A stretch of 64,000 nucleotides of DNA, taken from the NCBI RefSeq assembly GCF_003207795.1, contig NZ_NIRT01000014.1, positions 20,538 to 84,537 on the forward strand, in the 5' to 3' direction. Shown piece after piece: positions 23,984-32,863 of this stretch. This DNA is from Komagataeibacter nataicola (GTDB lineage Bacteria; Pseudomonadota; Alphaproteobacteria; Acetobacterales; Acetobacteraceae). How positions within the stretch are numbered: the stretch's first letter is position 1; each line of letters starts with the position of its first letter. A program made the position numbers and the translations under genes. The notes beneath the pieces were generated by a model. That model saw only the letters and a list, made by a program, of their open reading frames with translations. It did no database searches and was not told where the DNA came from.

Positions 23984-24610
23984 ATGCGAAATGAACGGGA
24001 CCGGTTTTTCGTGCTGGTCGGGTTGCTGATACTGGCGGTCTCCTCGGTGGCGGGGTATTTCGGCTACCGTTATTCCGATAGCGCGCCCGTGCCGCTGACC
24101 ACCTATGGCAACCCGGTTGGCGGGTCGTTCAGGCTGATTAACGGAGCGGATGGTTCGGTGCTTGATACCGACTTCCGGGGCCGCTGGATGCTGATCTATT
24201 TTGGCGATACCCACTGCCCCGATGACGTATGCGGCGCCACCGTCAAGGCCATGGCCGAGGGCGTGGAAGCGCTTGGCCACGACCGCGCGCGGCTGGCGGT
24301 GCCCATCTTCATCACGCTCGACCCCATGCGTGATAACTCCGATGTGCTGCGCACCTATGCCCTGCGCTATGGCTCGCATGTCACGGTCATGACCGGCTCG
24401 CCCAAGATGATTCAGGCCGTGGCCAAGGAGTATCATGCTCCTTACGTGCGGCATGATGGCGCCAATGGGGATTACAGCATGGAGCCTGCCAGCCAGATCG
24501 TGATCATGTCGCCCACCGGGCGCTATGAGGGCAGCCTGCCCGCCACCGCCACGGCAGCCGACATCACGGCCCGCATGACGGAGCTCATGGCGCCCCCGGC
24601 GCATAACTGA
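23984..24610 (+). CDS. SCO1/SenC-like thioredoxin-fold protein lacking the copper-binding His
   Basis: A 208-residue protein anchored by an N-terminal helix (~9-27). The thioredoxin fold has the copper-binding C-x4-C motif CPDDVC (Cys78, Cys83). SCO proteins deliver copper to cytochrome oxidase using these Cys and a His in a 'DHS' motif about 85 residues on. Here the matching place reads SMEPAS, with Pro168 where His is expected. It may therefore be a thiol-disulfide reductase or signal protein, not a copper donor. The gene starts 2 bp after polA and is followed by an oligopeptide-binding protein. Confidence 0.85.
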   Translation: MRNERDRFFVLVGLLILAVSSVAGYFGYRYSDSAPVPLTTYGNPVGGSFRLINGADGSVLDTDFRGRWMLIYFGDTHCPDDVCGATVKAMAEGVEALGHDRARLAVPIFITLDPMRDNSDVLRTYALRYGSHVTVMTGSPKMIQAVAKEYHAPYVRHDGANGDYSMEPASQIVIMSPTGRYEGSLPATATAADITARMTELMAPPAHN

Positions 24611-24627
24611 ACCGGGCGGGCCAGCGC

Positions 24628-26313
24628 ATGCGGGCATTGTGCCACCGACTGGGCCTCATGGCGCTCATGTTTGGTGGGCTGCATGCGCTGCCTGCTGGCG
24701 GCCTGGCGCAGGGCACGCAGGGCAGCCCCCATCGTGGCGGCACCCTGCGGCTGACGGCGGCAAGCGCGTCTGGCACGCTTGACCCGCAGATCAGCTACAC
24801 CAGCCAGTACATGCAGCTTGCCGCGGTCATGTATGACGGGCTGCTTACCTACCCCAAGCTGGAGGGGCCAGCAGGCAACCAGGTGGTGCCTGATCTGGCC
24901 GAGGCCATGCCCGAGCCGCGTGATGGCGGGCGCACATGGGTGTTCACCCTGCGCGAAGGCATCCGCTTTTCAGATGGCGCGCCGGTTACGGTTGAGGACG
25001 TGGCTGCCTCGCTGCGGCGCATCTTCAAGGTGGGCACGCCCACGGCAGGCTCGTTTTACGGCACCATAGTGGGGGCGGATGCTTGCCTGCGCGATGGCGC
25101 GCACTGCACGCTGCAAGGCGGCGTGGAAACCGACCCCGCCACCCGCCGCATCACCATTAACCTGACCGGGCCGGATTCCGAATTTCCGCAAAAACTCGCC
25201 TTCGGCCACGCCTCCATCCTGCCCGCGTCAACGCCCGCGCATGATCTGGGCAATGTGGCCGCGCCCGGCACAGGGCCATACCATATCGTGTCATCCGACC
25301 CCGAGCGCGGGCTGGTGCTGGAGCGTAACCCCTATTTTCATGAATGGAGCGAGGCAGCCCAGCCCGATGGGTATGTGGACCGCATTGTCTATGATTTTGG
25401 CCTGTCGGAAGAAGATGCGGTCACTGCTGTCGAGCGCGGGCAGTATGACTGGATGGCGGGCCTCAAGCCGCTCGACCGGCTGGGCGAGATTGGCAGCCGC
25501 TATACGGCGCAGGTGCATGTATCTCCGCTTTATGGCCTGATCTTCCTGCCGATGAACGTCAACATCCCGCCCTTTGACCAGCTCAAGGCGCGCGAGGCCG
25601 TAAATTACGCGCTTGACCGCCGCGCCATGACCATCCTGTACGGCGGCTCGGGCATTGCCACGCCGCTATGCCGCATGGTGCCGCCGGGCCTGCTGCCCGG
25701 CGATGGCACCTGTGCCTGGACGCGCGGCGCCGACCCTGACCACCCGGCCCCTGTCTGGGTGCACCCCGACCTGCAACGCGCCCGCGAACTCGTGCATGAA
25801 AGCGGCACGGAGGGCATGGACGTGACCCTGATCGTGCCCGCTACCGCCATGTACGTGAGCATGGGCACCTATCTGCGCGACATGCTTGAGGCGATGGGCT
25901 ACCACGCGCGCCTGCACCCCCTCTCGCCCGCCATGGAGGGCAATTACGCCGCCAACACCGCCAACCATGTGCAGATCAGCCTGCTGGGATGGTACGCGGA
26001 TTACGCCTCGCCCTCCAACTTCCTTGATACGCTGTTTGGCTGTGAGAACTTCCATCCCGGTTCCGACAGTTCCATCAACATGTCCGGCCTGTGCGACCCG
26101 GTGATGCAGGGGCTTGTGGCGCGTATCCGCAGTGAACCCGACCCGCAGGCGGCGCTGGCGTTGTGGGGGCAGGTGGATGACCGCATCACCCGCCTTGCTC
26201 CCGCCGCCCCCATAATCAGCACGCGATATGTCGATCTTGTCTCGCCCCGGCTGGGCCATTATTTTTCGACCAGCCTGTATCACATGGCGTTTTCACGCGT
26301 GTGGGTGCAGTAA
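24628..26313 (+). CDS. Periplasmic peptide-binding protein (SBP family 5)
   Basis: A 561-residue solute-binding protein with a signal peptide ending near GGLAQG. Family-5 landmarks are present: GGTLRLTAASASGTLDPQIS, then LAEAMPEPRDGGRTWVFTLR and EGIRFSDGAPVTVEDVAASL. It would capture peptides or other small solutes for an ABC importer (Dpp/Opp type). No permease or ATPase gene lies next to it, so partners are elsewhere or it works alone. It follows the SCO gene by 17 bp. Confidence 0.9.
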   Translation: MRALCHRLGLMALMFGGLHALPAGGLAQGTQGSPHRGGTLRLTAASASGTLDPQISYTSQYMQLAAVMYDGLLTYPKLEGPAGNQVVPDLAEAMPEPRDGGRTWVFTLREGIRFSDGAPVTVEDVAASLRRIFKVGTPTAGSFYGTIVGADACLRDGAHCTLQGGVETDPATRRITINLTGPDSEFPQKLAFGHASILPASTPAHDLGNVAAPGTGPYHIVSSDPERGLVLERNPYFHEWSEAAQPDGYVDRIVYDFGLSEEDAVTAVERGQYDWMAGLKPLDRLGEIGSRYTAQVHVSPLYGLIFLPMNVNIPPFDQLKAREAVNYALDRRAMTILYGGSGIATPLCRMVPPGLLPGDGTCAWTRGADPDHPAPVWVHPDLQRARELVHESGTEGMDVTLIVPATAMYVSMGTYLRDMLEAMGYHARLHPLSPAMEGNYAANTANHVQISLLGWYADYASPSNFLDTLFGCENFHPGSDSSINMSGLCDPVMQGLVARIRSEPDPQAALALWGQVDDRITRLAPAAPIISTRYVDLVSPRLGHYFSTSLYHMAFSRVWVQ

Positions 26314-26329
26314 GGAAGATACGGAATAA

Positions 26330-26408
26330 AAGTTTTTGGGTGCCGCCTTTTTTCAAAAAGGCGGCGTTCTTTGAAGCTTTTTGAAAAAAGCTTCACCAAA
26401 AACTTCTT
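26330..26408. repeat. Double-hairpin intergenic repeat, copy 1
   Basis: GCCGCCTTTTTTCAAAAAGG(CGGC) and GAAGCTTTTTGAAAAAAGCTTC stems between AAGTTTTTGG and CCAAAAACTT borders. It ends the SBP transcript and is the full-length form of a family seen ten times in this window. Confidence 0.8.
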
Positions 26409-26414
26409 TAAAAT

Positions 26415-26443
26415 AAAAAACCCCGCCAGCTTAACTGACGGGG
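26415..26443 (-). terminator. Terminator of the DUF2501 gene
   Basis: CCCCGCCAG (26421-26429) pairs with CTGACGGGG (26435-26443); on the minus strand the stem is followed by a T-run (26415-26420). Confidence 0.85.
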
Positions 26444-26472
26444 TCTGTAAACGAGGCGTCAGGCCACCGTCA

Positions 26473-26946
26473 TCAGAGCATGGACTTCGCGCGGGCTTCC
26501 ACCTTGGCGCAGGCCTGCTTGCGGATGTCGGTCGAGGCATCCTCGAGCGAGATGGGAGCCTTGCCGCCCACTTTCAGCAGGCCGGTCGAGCCATCGGCAT
26601 AGGACATGTTGCCCTTCTGGTTGGACGGCACGTCGTTGGTCTTCTTGTTGAAGGCGGCGAGCACCGGCCAGGCTTCAGACGCGGTCAGGTAGTTGGACTG
26701 GATGCAGTAGTTCATGATGCCGCCCAGATCAGCGGGCTTGGCGGAGGCGACGGCGGAATAAACCGTATCCGCCGAGAGCGAACCCGGCTTGATCTGCTCG
26801 ACCTGGTTGGCCACACCCGCACCCGTGGGCGGCGAGACTTCAGCGGCATGGGCCGCAAGCGGTGCTGTGGCCAGCAGGGTTGCGAAGGCACTGGCGGACA
26901 GGACGCGACCGAACGACACCATATTCGTTATTCCTTGCATGTTCAT
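26473..26946 (-). CDS. DUF2501 periplasmic protein (YjjA-like)
   Basis: A 157-residue secreted protein. A Sec signal ends at AAHA near residue 34. The mature part contains the DUF2501 features: ADLGGIMNYCIQSNYLTASE and KQACAKVEARAKSML, with two Cys that may form a disulfide. The E. coli relative YjjA is of unknown function. It ends in its own strong terminator and lies divergent from the ABC exporter gene. Confidence 0.85.
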   Translation of the reverse strand: MNMQGITNMVSFGRVLSASAFATLLATAPLAAHAAEVSPPTGAGVANQVEQIKPGSLSADTVYSAVASAKPADLGGIMNYCIQSNYLTASEAWPVLAAFNKKTNDVPSNQKGNMSYADGSTGLLKVGGKAPISLEDASTDIRKQACAKVEARAKSML

Positions 26947-27292
26947 CTGGCAGGCCCGTCAGGGCCCACTCAATTGTGAATCTATGTGTCAGGCATAACA
27001 CGATGCGCGCGCACCACACCCCTGCGGCGGATATGTCAGGCATTCGTCTTTTCGATATATGGCGCCCTTGTCATGCGCTTTATGCGCCATAAACCCCTGT
27101 TGTCAGCCGGTATTGCCAGCGCGGTGGCGCACGCGCGCAAATGGCGCGTATGGTCAATAAGTTGTGATAACGCTTAATGCGCCCGGCTTTTTGCGCGCAA
27201 AACGGGTCCGTGCCGCAATCATGATTGAGTCCGCCCCCACTTCGTGGGAATGCTGTGGGTTCCTGCCTTTCACCCCACTGCACGGGATCAAC
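26947..27292. other. Divergent intergenic region
   Basis: Separates DUF2501 (leftward) from the ABC gene (rightward) and should contain both promoters. No gene or clear operator seen. A longer in-frame extension of the ABC gene to 27164 is possible but unlikely. Confidence 0.4.
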
Positions 27293-29056
27293 ATGCAGCA
27301 TTTGCGCCTTCTTCTGAAAGATGTCTGGTACCTGACCCGCCCCTATTTCGTGTCGGAGGACAGGAAATGGGCCTGGGGCCTGCTCGTGGCCGTTCTGGTG
27401 CTGACCTTCTCCATCGTGGGGATGGATCTGCTCCAGTCCTTCTCGCGCAATGTGTATTACACGGCGCTGCAGCAGCGTGATGCCACCACCTTCCTGCGCG
27501 GGCTGTTCTGGTATGTGCATAACGAGAGCGGGTACGTGCCCGGCTTCTTCATCATCACCATTCCGGCCATCCTGTTCAGTGTCTATGCCACTTACCTGCA
27601 GCAGATGCTGGGCCTGCGCTGGCGGCGGTGGCTGACCGCGCGCATGACGCGGCAGTGGATGGAGCACCAGACCTATTTCCGCATCGCCATCACCACGTCG
27701 GGCCTCGAGGCCGGGGCCGATAACCCCGACCAGCGCATACAGGAGGATCTGAACAGCTTTGTTACCGATACGCTGACGCAGTTCATCAACCTGCTGTCCA
27801 ATATCGTGACGCTGTTCAGCTATGTCGGGCTTTTGTGGGTGCTGTCCGGGCCGCTGGAAATATGGGGCATGTCCATACCGGGCTACTTCTTCTGGGCTGC
27901 GCTCATCTATTCCGTGGTGGCGACGTGGGTGACGCATCTGGCGGGGCACAGACTGGCGGGGCTGCAGTTCTTCCAGCAGCGCGCCGAGGCTGATTTCCGC
28001 TACAGCCTTGTCCATGTGCGCAACAATGCCGAAGGCATCGCGCTCTATCGGGGCGAGGCGGAGGAACAGGCCGGGCTCGACCGGTCCTTCGCTTCCGTGT
28101 ACGGCAATTTCCTCTCCATCATGCGCCGCACCAAATGGCTGGGGCTGCTCACCACCGGGCTTGATGTGGTGTCGGGCAATTTTGCGCTGCTGATCGGCTC
28201 GATCCGCTATTTCGCGGGCAAGATGAGCTTTGGCACACTCATGCAGCTTGTCATGGCGTTCTCACGCGTGCAGGGGGCTTTGGGCTGGCTGTCCAATTCC
28301 TATGCCGCGCTGACCACATGGCATGCGGAGGTGGCGCGTCTGGCCACCTTCCAGCGCGTGATGGACCGCGCGCAGGCCATGAAAAGCGAAGTCAGCCTCA
28401 TTGCCGCCCCCGCCGGGGCGGGCATGCAGGTCAGCGGGCTGGACGTGTTCCGCCCTGATGGCACGGCGCTGCTCAGGGATGTGAACCTTACGCTGGCGCC
28501 GGGGCAGATGACGGTGGTGACCGGCCCCTCTGGCACCGGCAAGTCCACGCTGTTCCGGGTGCTCGCAGGCATCTGGCCTTTTGCCAAAGGCACGATCACG
28601 CGCCCTGACGTGCCCATGATGTTCGTGCCCCAGCGCCCTTACATGCCCACCGGCACGCTGCGCCGGGCCGTGGCCTATCCGGCGGGTAGCGAGGCGTATT
28701 CCGCAACGCAGGTGGCGCAGGCGCTGCAGCAGGTGGGGCTTGGCGCGCTGGTGCCGCGTATTGAAAATGAGGAGCCGTGGGGCCAGATCCTCTCGCCCGG
28801 CGAACTCCAGCGCCTCGCCTTCGCGCGCATTGTGCTGGCGCGGCCGGGCTGGGTGTTTTTGGATGAATCGACCTCGAACCTCGATGCGGCATCAGAGGCG
28901 GCGCTTTACGCCCTGCTGGCCCAGGCCTGCCCGGGCATGACGGTGGTGTCGATCACGCACCGGCAGTCGGTGGTGGGGATGCATGAAAACGCCATTGACC
29001 TCACCCCCTTTGCCGTGGGTACGACTGATGGGATCAGTGCGGACGCATCGCCCTGA
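27293..29056 (+). CDS. SbmA/BacA-YddA-type ABC transporter (fused permease and ATPase)
   Basis: A 587-residue half-transporter from ATG 27293 (MQHLRLLLKDVWYLTRPYFV). Membrane domain of the ABC_membrane_2/SbmA type with about six helices (~25-350). The ATPase domain has Walker A GPSGTGKST, the signature LSPGELQRLAFAR and Walker B WVFLDEST. Relatives move vitamin B12, peptides or very long-chain lipids; it acts as a dimer in the inner membrane. Its 3' end overlaps the end of the convergent znuA gene by 23 bp. Confidence 0.9.
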   Translation: MQHLRLLLKDVWYLTRPYFVSEDRKWAWGLLVAVLVLTFSIVGMDLLQSFSRNVYYTALQQRDATTFLRGLFWYVHNESGYVPGFFIITIPAILFSVYATYLQQMLGLRWRRWLTARMTRQWMEHQTYFRIAITTSGLEAGADNPDQRIQEDLNSFVTDTLTQFINLLSNIVTLFSYVGLLWVLSGPLEIWGMSIPGYFFWAALIYSVVATWVTHLAGHRLAGLQFFQQRAEADFRYSLVHVRNNAEGIALYRGEAEEQAGLDRSFASVYGNFLSIMRRTKWLGLLTTGLDVVSGNFALLIGSIRYFAGKMSFGTLMQLVMAFSRVQGALGWLSNSYAALTTWHAEVARLATFQRVMDRAQAMKSEVSLIAAPAGAGMQVSGLDVFRPDGTALLRDVNLTLAPGQMTVVTGPSGTGKSTLFRVLAGIWPFAKGTITRPDVPMMFVPQRPYMPTGTLRRAVAYPAGSEAYSATQVAQALQQVGLGALVPRIENEEPWGQILSPGELQRLAFARIVLARPGWVFLDESTSNLDAASEAALYALLAQACPGMTVVSITHRQSVVGMHENAIDLTPFAVGTTDGISADASP

Positions 29057-29930
29057 CCATCAGGTCGGTATTGTAGCGCATCATGCTGATGTAATCGGGG
29101 GCGGGGCCGCTCGCGCTCGAGAGGGCCTCGGCATAAAGTTCGCCGCCGGGCTGCGCCCCGGTGGCGCGGGCGACCTGCTGGACAAGGCGCGGGTCGGTGG
29201 CGTTTTCAAGGAAATAGGTGGTCATGCCGGTCTCGCGGATCTGCGCGATCAGTTTGCCCACATCGGCGGCGGAGGCTTCGGTCTCGGTAGACAGGCCCTG
29301 CGGCGCCATGAAGGTCACGCCATAGGCGCGGCCAAAATAGCCAAAGGCGTCATGGCTGGTCAGCACGCGCCGCCGCGCGGGCGGGATGGTGTCGATCGCT
29401 GTGCGGATGTCATGGTCAAGGGCGTGCAACTGCGCGGCATAGGCGGCAGCCGAGGCGCGGAAATCATCTGCGTCCGCCGGGTCGGCTGCGATCAGCGCAT
29501 CGCGGATGTTGCTGGTCCATACAATCACGTTGGGCACGCTGTTCCATACATGCGGGTCGGTTTCCACCTGCTGGCCATCGTGTTCGGTATGGATGTCGAT
29601 CCCGTCTGATACGATGACCGGCCTGCCCTGATAGCCCGCCGCGTGCGCAAGGCGGCCAAACCAGCTTTCCAGTCCCTCGCCACTCATGAACACGACATCG
29701 GCCTGCCGCAGGGCGCGTGCGTCATCGGGGGCAGGCTCGAATTCATGCGGGTCGCCATCGGGCGGCACCAGCGAGGTGACGGCAACATGCGCGCCGCCCA
29801 CATGCGACACCACATCGGCCAGCACGGTAAAGCTGGCAACGGCATGCACGACATGCGGCGCGGGGGCGGCACGGGCAGGCAGGATGGACAGGAAACCGCA
29901 GAAGCCCAGAAGGCAGGTGAGGCGGCGCAT
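29034..29930 (-). CDS. znuA: Zinc-binding periplasmic protein of an ABC importer (ZnuA-like)
   Basis: A 298-residue cluster-9 (SBP_bac_9) protein with a signal peptide MRRLTCLLGFCGFLSILPAR. Metal ligands are visible: His in PPDGDPHEFEP, His in TDPHVWNS, His in LTSHDAFGYF and Asp in NATDPRLVQQ. The His-rich loop typical of ZnuA is short (DIHTEHDG). Zinc rather than manganese is suggested by the Zur-like box at the head of the operon. Last gene of the leftward operon; its stop codon is inside the end of the ABC exporter gene. Confidence 0.88.
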   Translation of the reverse strand: MRRLTCLLGFCGFLSILPARAAPAPHVVHAVASFTVLADVVSHVGGAHVAVTSLVPPDGDPHEFEPAPDDARALRQADVVFMSGEGLESWFGRLAHAAGYQGRPVIVSDGIDIHTEHDGQQVETDPHVWNSVPNVIVWTSNIRDALIAADPADADDFRASAAAYAAQLHALDHDIRTAIDTIPPARRRVLTSHDAFGYFGRAYGVTFMAPQGLSTETEASAADVGKLIAQIRETGMTTYFLENATDPRLVQQVARATGAQPGGELYAEALSSASGPAPDYISMMRYNTDLMVRAMRPH

Positions 29931-29931
29931 G

Positions 29932-30807
29932 TCAGTGACTCCGGAAAGGGGATGAACCACCACCACCCGCGCGGATGCCGACGGGGGAGGCGATAAGGGA
30001 GAAAAGGTAGGCGGCCGAGCAGGTCAGGATGATGCACGGCCCCGCCGCCAGCCGGAAATGGTAGGACACGAGCAGCCCCGTAAAGCCCGCCAGCATGCCC
30101 ACCATGGCCGAGAGCGCCATCATGGGCACGAGGCGGCGCGTCCACAGCCGCGCGGTGGCGGCGGGCACCATCATCATGCCGACCGACATGAGCGTGCCCA
30201 GGGCTTCAAACCCGGCCACGAGGTTGATGACCACGAGGAACAGGAACACCATGTGGTACAGCGCGCCCCGGCTGCCGGTCATGCGCATGAAGCCGGGATC
30301 GACGCATTCCATGACCAGTGGCCGCCAGATGAAGGAGAGCAGGAACAGGCTGAGCGTGGTGATGCCCGCCATCAGGTACAGGGCAGGCCCGTCAATGGCG
30401 AGGATGGTGCCGAACAGCACGTGCAGCAGGTCGATATTCGACCCCCGCGCCGAGACGATCAGCACGCCCAGCGCCAGTGATGTGAGGTAGAAACTGGCAA
30501 AGCTCGCATCTTCCGCCAGGTGCGTGCGGCGGCTGACCAGCCCCGCCAGCAGCGCCACCCCCAGCCCCGCCGCGATGCCGCCCAGCCCCATGGCCGTAAG
30601 TGACAGCCCGCCCGCCGCCAGAAAGCCTATGGCGGCACCGGGCAGGATGGCGTGGCTCATCGCATCGCCAATCAGGCTCATGCGGCGCAGTTGCAGCAGC
30701 ACGCCGACCGGCCCCGCCCCCATGCCCAGCGTGATGGAGGCCACCAGTGCGCGGCGCATGAAGCCAAAAGTGGCGAACGGCTCCCACAACCCGGCCAGTA
30801 TGCTCAT
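29932..30807 (-). CDS. znuB: Zinc ABC transporter permease (ABC-3 family)
   Basis: A 291-residue membrane protein from ATG 30807 (MSILAGLWEPFATFGFMRRA) with about eight helices. LIGDAMSHAILPGAAIGFLA is the ABC-3 signature near residue 45. It forms the pore for metal entering from the periplasmic binding protein. Start and the ATPase stop overlap by ATGA, so the proteins are made together. Confidence 0.92.
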   Translation of the reverse strand: MSILAGLWEPFATFGFMRRALVASITLGMGAGPVGVLLQLRRMSLIGDAMSHAILPGAAIGFLAAGGLSLTAMGLGGIAAGLGVALLAGLVSRRTHLAEDASFASFYLTSLALGVLIVSARGSNIDLLHVLFGTILAIDGPALYLMAGITTLSLFLLSFIWRPLVMECVDPGFMRMTGSRGALYHMVFLFLVVINLVAGFEALGTLMSVGMMMVPAATARLWTRRLVPMMALSAMVGMLAGFTGLLVSYHFRLAAGPCIILTCSAAYLFSLIASPVGIRAGGGGSSPFRSH

Positions 30808-31532
30808 GCCGGGCTGCCTGCCCATGTGGGCTGCGGCGTGTCATAGGCGCGTTGCAGCATGCCGGGCGTGAGGATGCGGGCGGTCTCGCCCCAGATGGCC
30901 TGCCCGCCTGACAGCAGCACCACATGCGGAAAACAGGTGCGGATCTGGTGCATGTCATGCAGCACGGCGATGATGGTGCGGCCCTGCGCGTGCCATTCAC
31001 GCACCAGTGCCAGCAGGTCCTGCGTGGTGGGGGCATCCAGCGCCGTGAACGGTTCATCGAGCATGATGACGGTGGCATCGGTCATGAGCAGGCGCGCGAA
31101 CAGAAGGCGCTGGAACTGCCCTGCCGAGAGTGCGTCGATCATGCGCCCGGCCTGTTTCTCCAGCCCCACGCGGCGCAGCGCATCGGCCGCGCGCTGGCGC
31201 ACCGTGCGGCCTGCGGCACCAAAGGCCCCGGTCTGCCGCCATGCGCCACTGAGCACCATGTCCGTAACACTGATGGGAAAGGCGCGGTCAATGATGCGGG
31301 CCTGCGGCAGGTAGCCAAAATCCTGCGCGCGCAGCCCGCCAAGCGTAATCCTGCCCGCCGCAAGCGGCACCTCGCCAAGTATGGCGCGCAGCAGGGTGGA
31401 CTTGCCCGCGCCATTGGCGCCCGCGATGGCGGTCATGCTGCCGGGTGGGAAGCTGCCGGTTACATGCTGCCATACCGGCGTGCCGTGCAGCGTGACCCCC
31501 GCATCATCCAGCCCGATGGCGCCATAGCTCAT
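30804..31532 (-). CDS. znuC: Zinc ABC transporter ATPase
   Basis: A 242-residue ATPase from ATG 31532 (MSYGAIGLDDAGVTLHGTPV). Walker A GANGAGKST, signature LSAGQFQRLLFAR (with Gln-Phe in place of Gly-Gln), Walker B VIMLDEPF and H-loop VLHDMH are all present. It drives ZnuB. The upstream neighbour's stop overlaps its start by ATGA. Confidence 0.92.
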   Translation of the reverse strand: MSYGAIGLDDAGVTLHGTPVWQHVTGSFPPGSMTAIAGANGAGKSTLLRAILGEVPLAAGRITLGGLRAQDFGYLPQARIIDRAFPISVTDMVLSGAWRQTGAFGAAGRTVRQRAADALRRVGLEKQAGRMIDALSAGQFQRLLFARLLMTDATVIMLDEPFTALDAPTTQDLLALVREWHAQGRTIIAVLHDMHQIRTCFPHVVLLSGGQAIWGETARILTPGMLQRAYDTPQPTWAGSPA

Positions 31533-31726
31533 GGCTGGGCCACGGCCCAGGCCACCAGCCCCCATAACAGGCCGCAGGGCAGCGCCATGCACACCAGACG
31601 CTGCCACCCCGCGCGGGCCATCCATGTAAGCGGCAGGGGCGTTGGTGCTCCGGGGGCAGGGTGGGGCATTGTCGTGGTGCTGTCCTGCGGGGCATGGCGG
31701 GCGGCAGACGGGGACGGGAATGGCAT
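31529..31726 (-). CDS. Small membrane protein leading the zinc operon
   Basis: A 65-residue product from ATG 31726 (MPFPSPSAARHAPQDSTTTM) with one C-terminal helix (LVCMALPCGLLWGLVAWAVA). It is ATGA-coupled to the ATPase gene and stands right after the Zur-like box, so it is the first gene of the operon. The N-terminal part is Pro/His-containing and could handle metal. Not recognised; a longer start at 31780 would swallow the Zur box and is unlikely. Confidence 0.6.
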   Translation of the reverse strand: MPFPSPSAARHAPQDSTTTMPHPAPGAPTPLPLTWMARAGWQRLVCMALPCGLLWGLVAWAVAQP

Positions 31727-31740
31727 GGGAACGCCCAAAG

Positions 31741-31755
31741 TGTTATAATATAACA
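31741..31755. promoter_or_regulatory. Zur-type operator
   Basis: TGTTATAATATAACA is a perfect 7+1+7 palindrome matching the alphaproteobacterial Zur consensus (GTTATA-N-TATAAC). It sits 15 bp before the zinc operon and 84 bp before the LysE gene, so zinc-bound Zur could repress both. Confidence 0.85.
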
Positions 31756-31838
31756 TCCGTTTACAGCACAGGCTTGCCATCCGTCAAGCGAAGGCTGCAT
31801 TGTTACGCCATGCGCATGACACGATCGGGGTGGAACGG

Positions 31839-32468
31839 GTGAGCTTTCATACATGGCTGCTGTTTGCCGCGACCGCCTTCCTGCTCTCGGCCATGCCGGG
31901 GCCGAACATGATGCATGTCATGTCCATCAGCGTGCGCCAGGGCCTGCTGCGCAGCACGGGGGTCATGGCGGGGTGCATGCTGGCCATTGTGCTGGTGGTG
32001 TGCGCCTCACTCGCGGGCATGGCGGGCGTGCTGGCAACGTCGCCCCGGCTGTTTGCGGTGCTGCGCGTAATGGGGGCGGCGTATCTGGTGTTTCTGGGCG
32101 TGCGGGTGTGGATGGCGCGCGACACTGAAGGCGAGGGCGCGCAGGCGGCGGATGCGTGGCCGCCCGCCGCATGGCATGACCTGTTCCGTGATGGATTCCT
32201 GACCGGCATCAGCAACCCCAAGCTGCTGCTGTTTGCGGCGGCCTTCCTGCCGCAGTTCGTCAATCCCGCCGTCCCGCACATGCCGCAATATGTGCTGCTG
32301 GTTGTGACCTTCGTGCTGGTGGAGGCGTTCTGGTACCTGGTTTATGCAGGCGGCGGGCGCATGCTGTCGGCATGGCTGCGCAGGCCGGCGGTGCGGCGGG
32401 TCTTTGGTATTGTGACCGGGCTGGTGTTCATGGGGTTCGGCGCCATGCTGCTGCTGACGCGGGTCTAG
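31839..32468 (+). CDS. LysE/RhtB-family exporter
   Basis: A 209-residue protein from GTG 31839 (VSFHTWLLFAATAFLLSAMP). Six helices and the family motif AMPGPNMMHVMSISVRQG near the N terminus. LysE/RhtB proteins export amino acids; some relatives pump metals. The start is preceded by GGAACG; a longer start at 31800 exists. The gene shares its upstream region and the Zur-like box with the divergent zinc operon, which may tie it to zinc or cysteine/histidine balance; this is inferred. Confidence 0.88.
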   Translation: MSFHTWLLFAATAFLLSAMPGPNMMHVMSISVRQGLLRSTGVMAGCMLAIVLVVCASLAGMAGVLATSPRLFAVLRVMGAAYLVFLGVRVWMARDTEGEGAQAADAWPPAAWHDLFRDGFLTGISNPKLLLFAAAFLPQFVNPAVPHMPQYVLLVVTFVLVEAFWYLVYAGGGRMLSAWLRRPAVRRVFGIVTGLVFMGFGAMLLLTRV

Positions 32469-32863
32469 GTAGCCTGATTTTAAGACAGCTTATGGGATGA
32501 ATGTTCTCGGTGGCACTTTCTGCCTGATGGAATGCGGGCAGGGTGGCTGACAGGGCCCGCGCCATTTTGCCTTTGTCCGGTATTGCGGTGCAGCTTTGTG
32601 GAAACACTTCGGGCGGCATGTGTGTTTCAGTATCGATTCCATATAGTTGTGCAGCATCGGGCTATGCTTTCTGCAAAAGCGGGGTCATCAGTAAAGTAGG
32701 CGCATCTATATACAGTCATATATAGACATCTGTATCTATAAGGACACAGTCATGCGCTATGTGACGATTACGTGATTAATATATTTATGCTGATATAGAC
32801 GCTGCGGCAGGTGGGTTATATACGGCCATACATGTTCAAAATGGCTAACGAAATGGAACCAGC
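32469..32863. other. Long leader upstream of the TonB receptor
   Basis: About 395 bases with no gene. The last 150 are AT-rich with several TATAGAC/TATATAC-like repeats (about 32700-32825), a probable regulated promoter for the receptor. A tiny frame at 32752 (MRYVTIT) might be a leader peptide. Confidence 0.4.

Noticed and set aside
30058..31748. Long open frames antisense to the zinc operon
   Set aside because: They are GC-skew shadows of the real genes on the other strand and hold no motifs.
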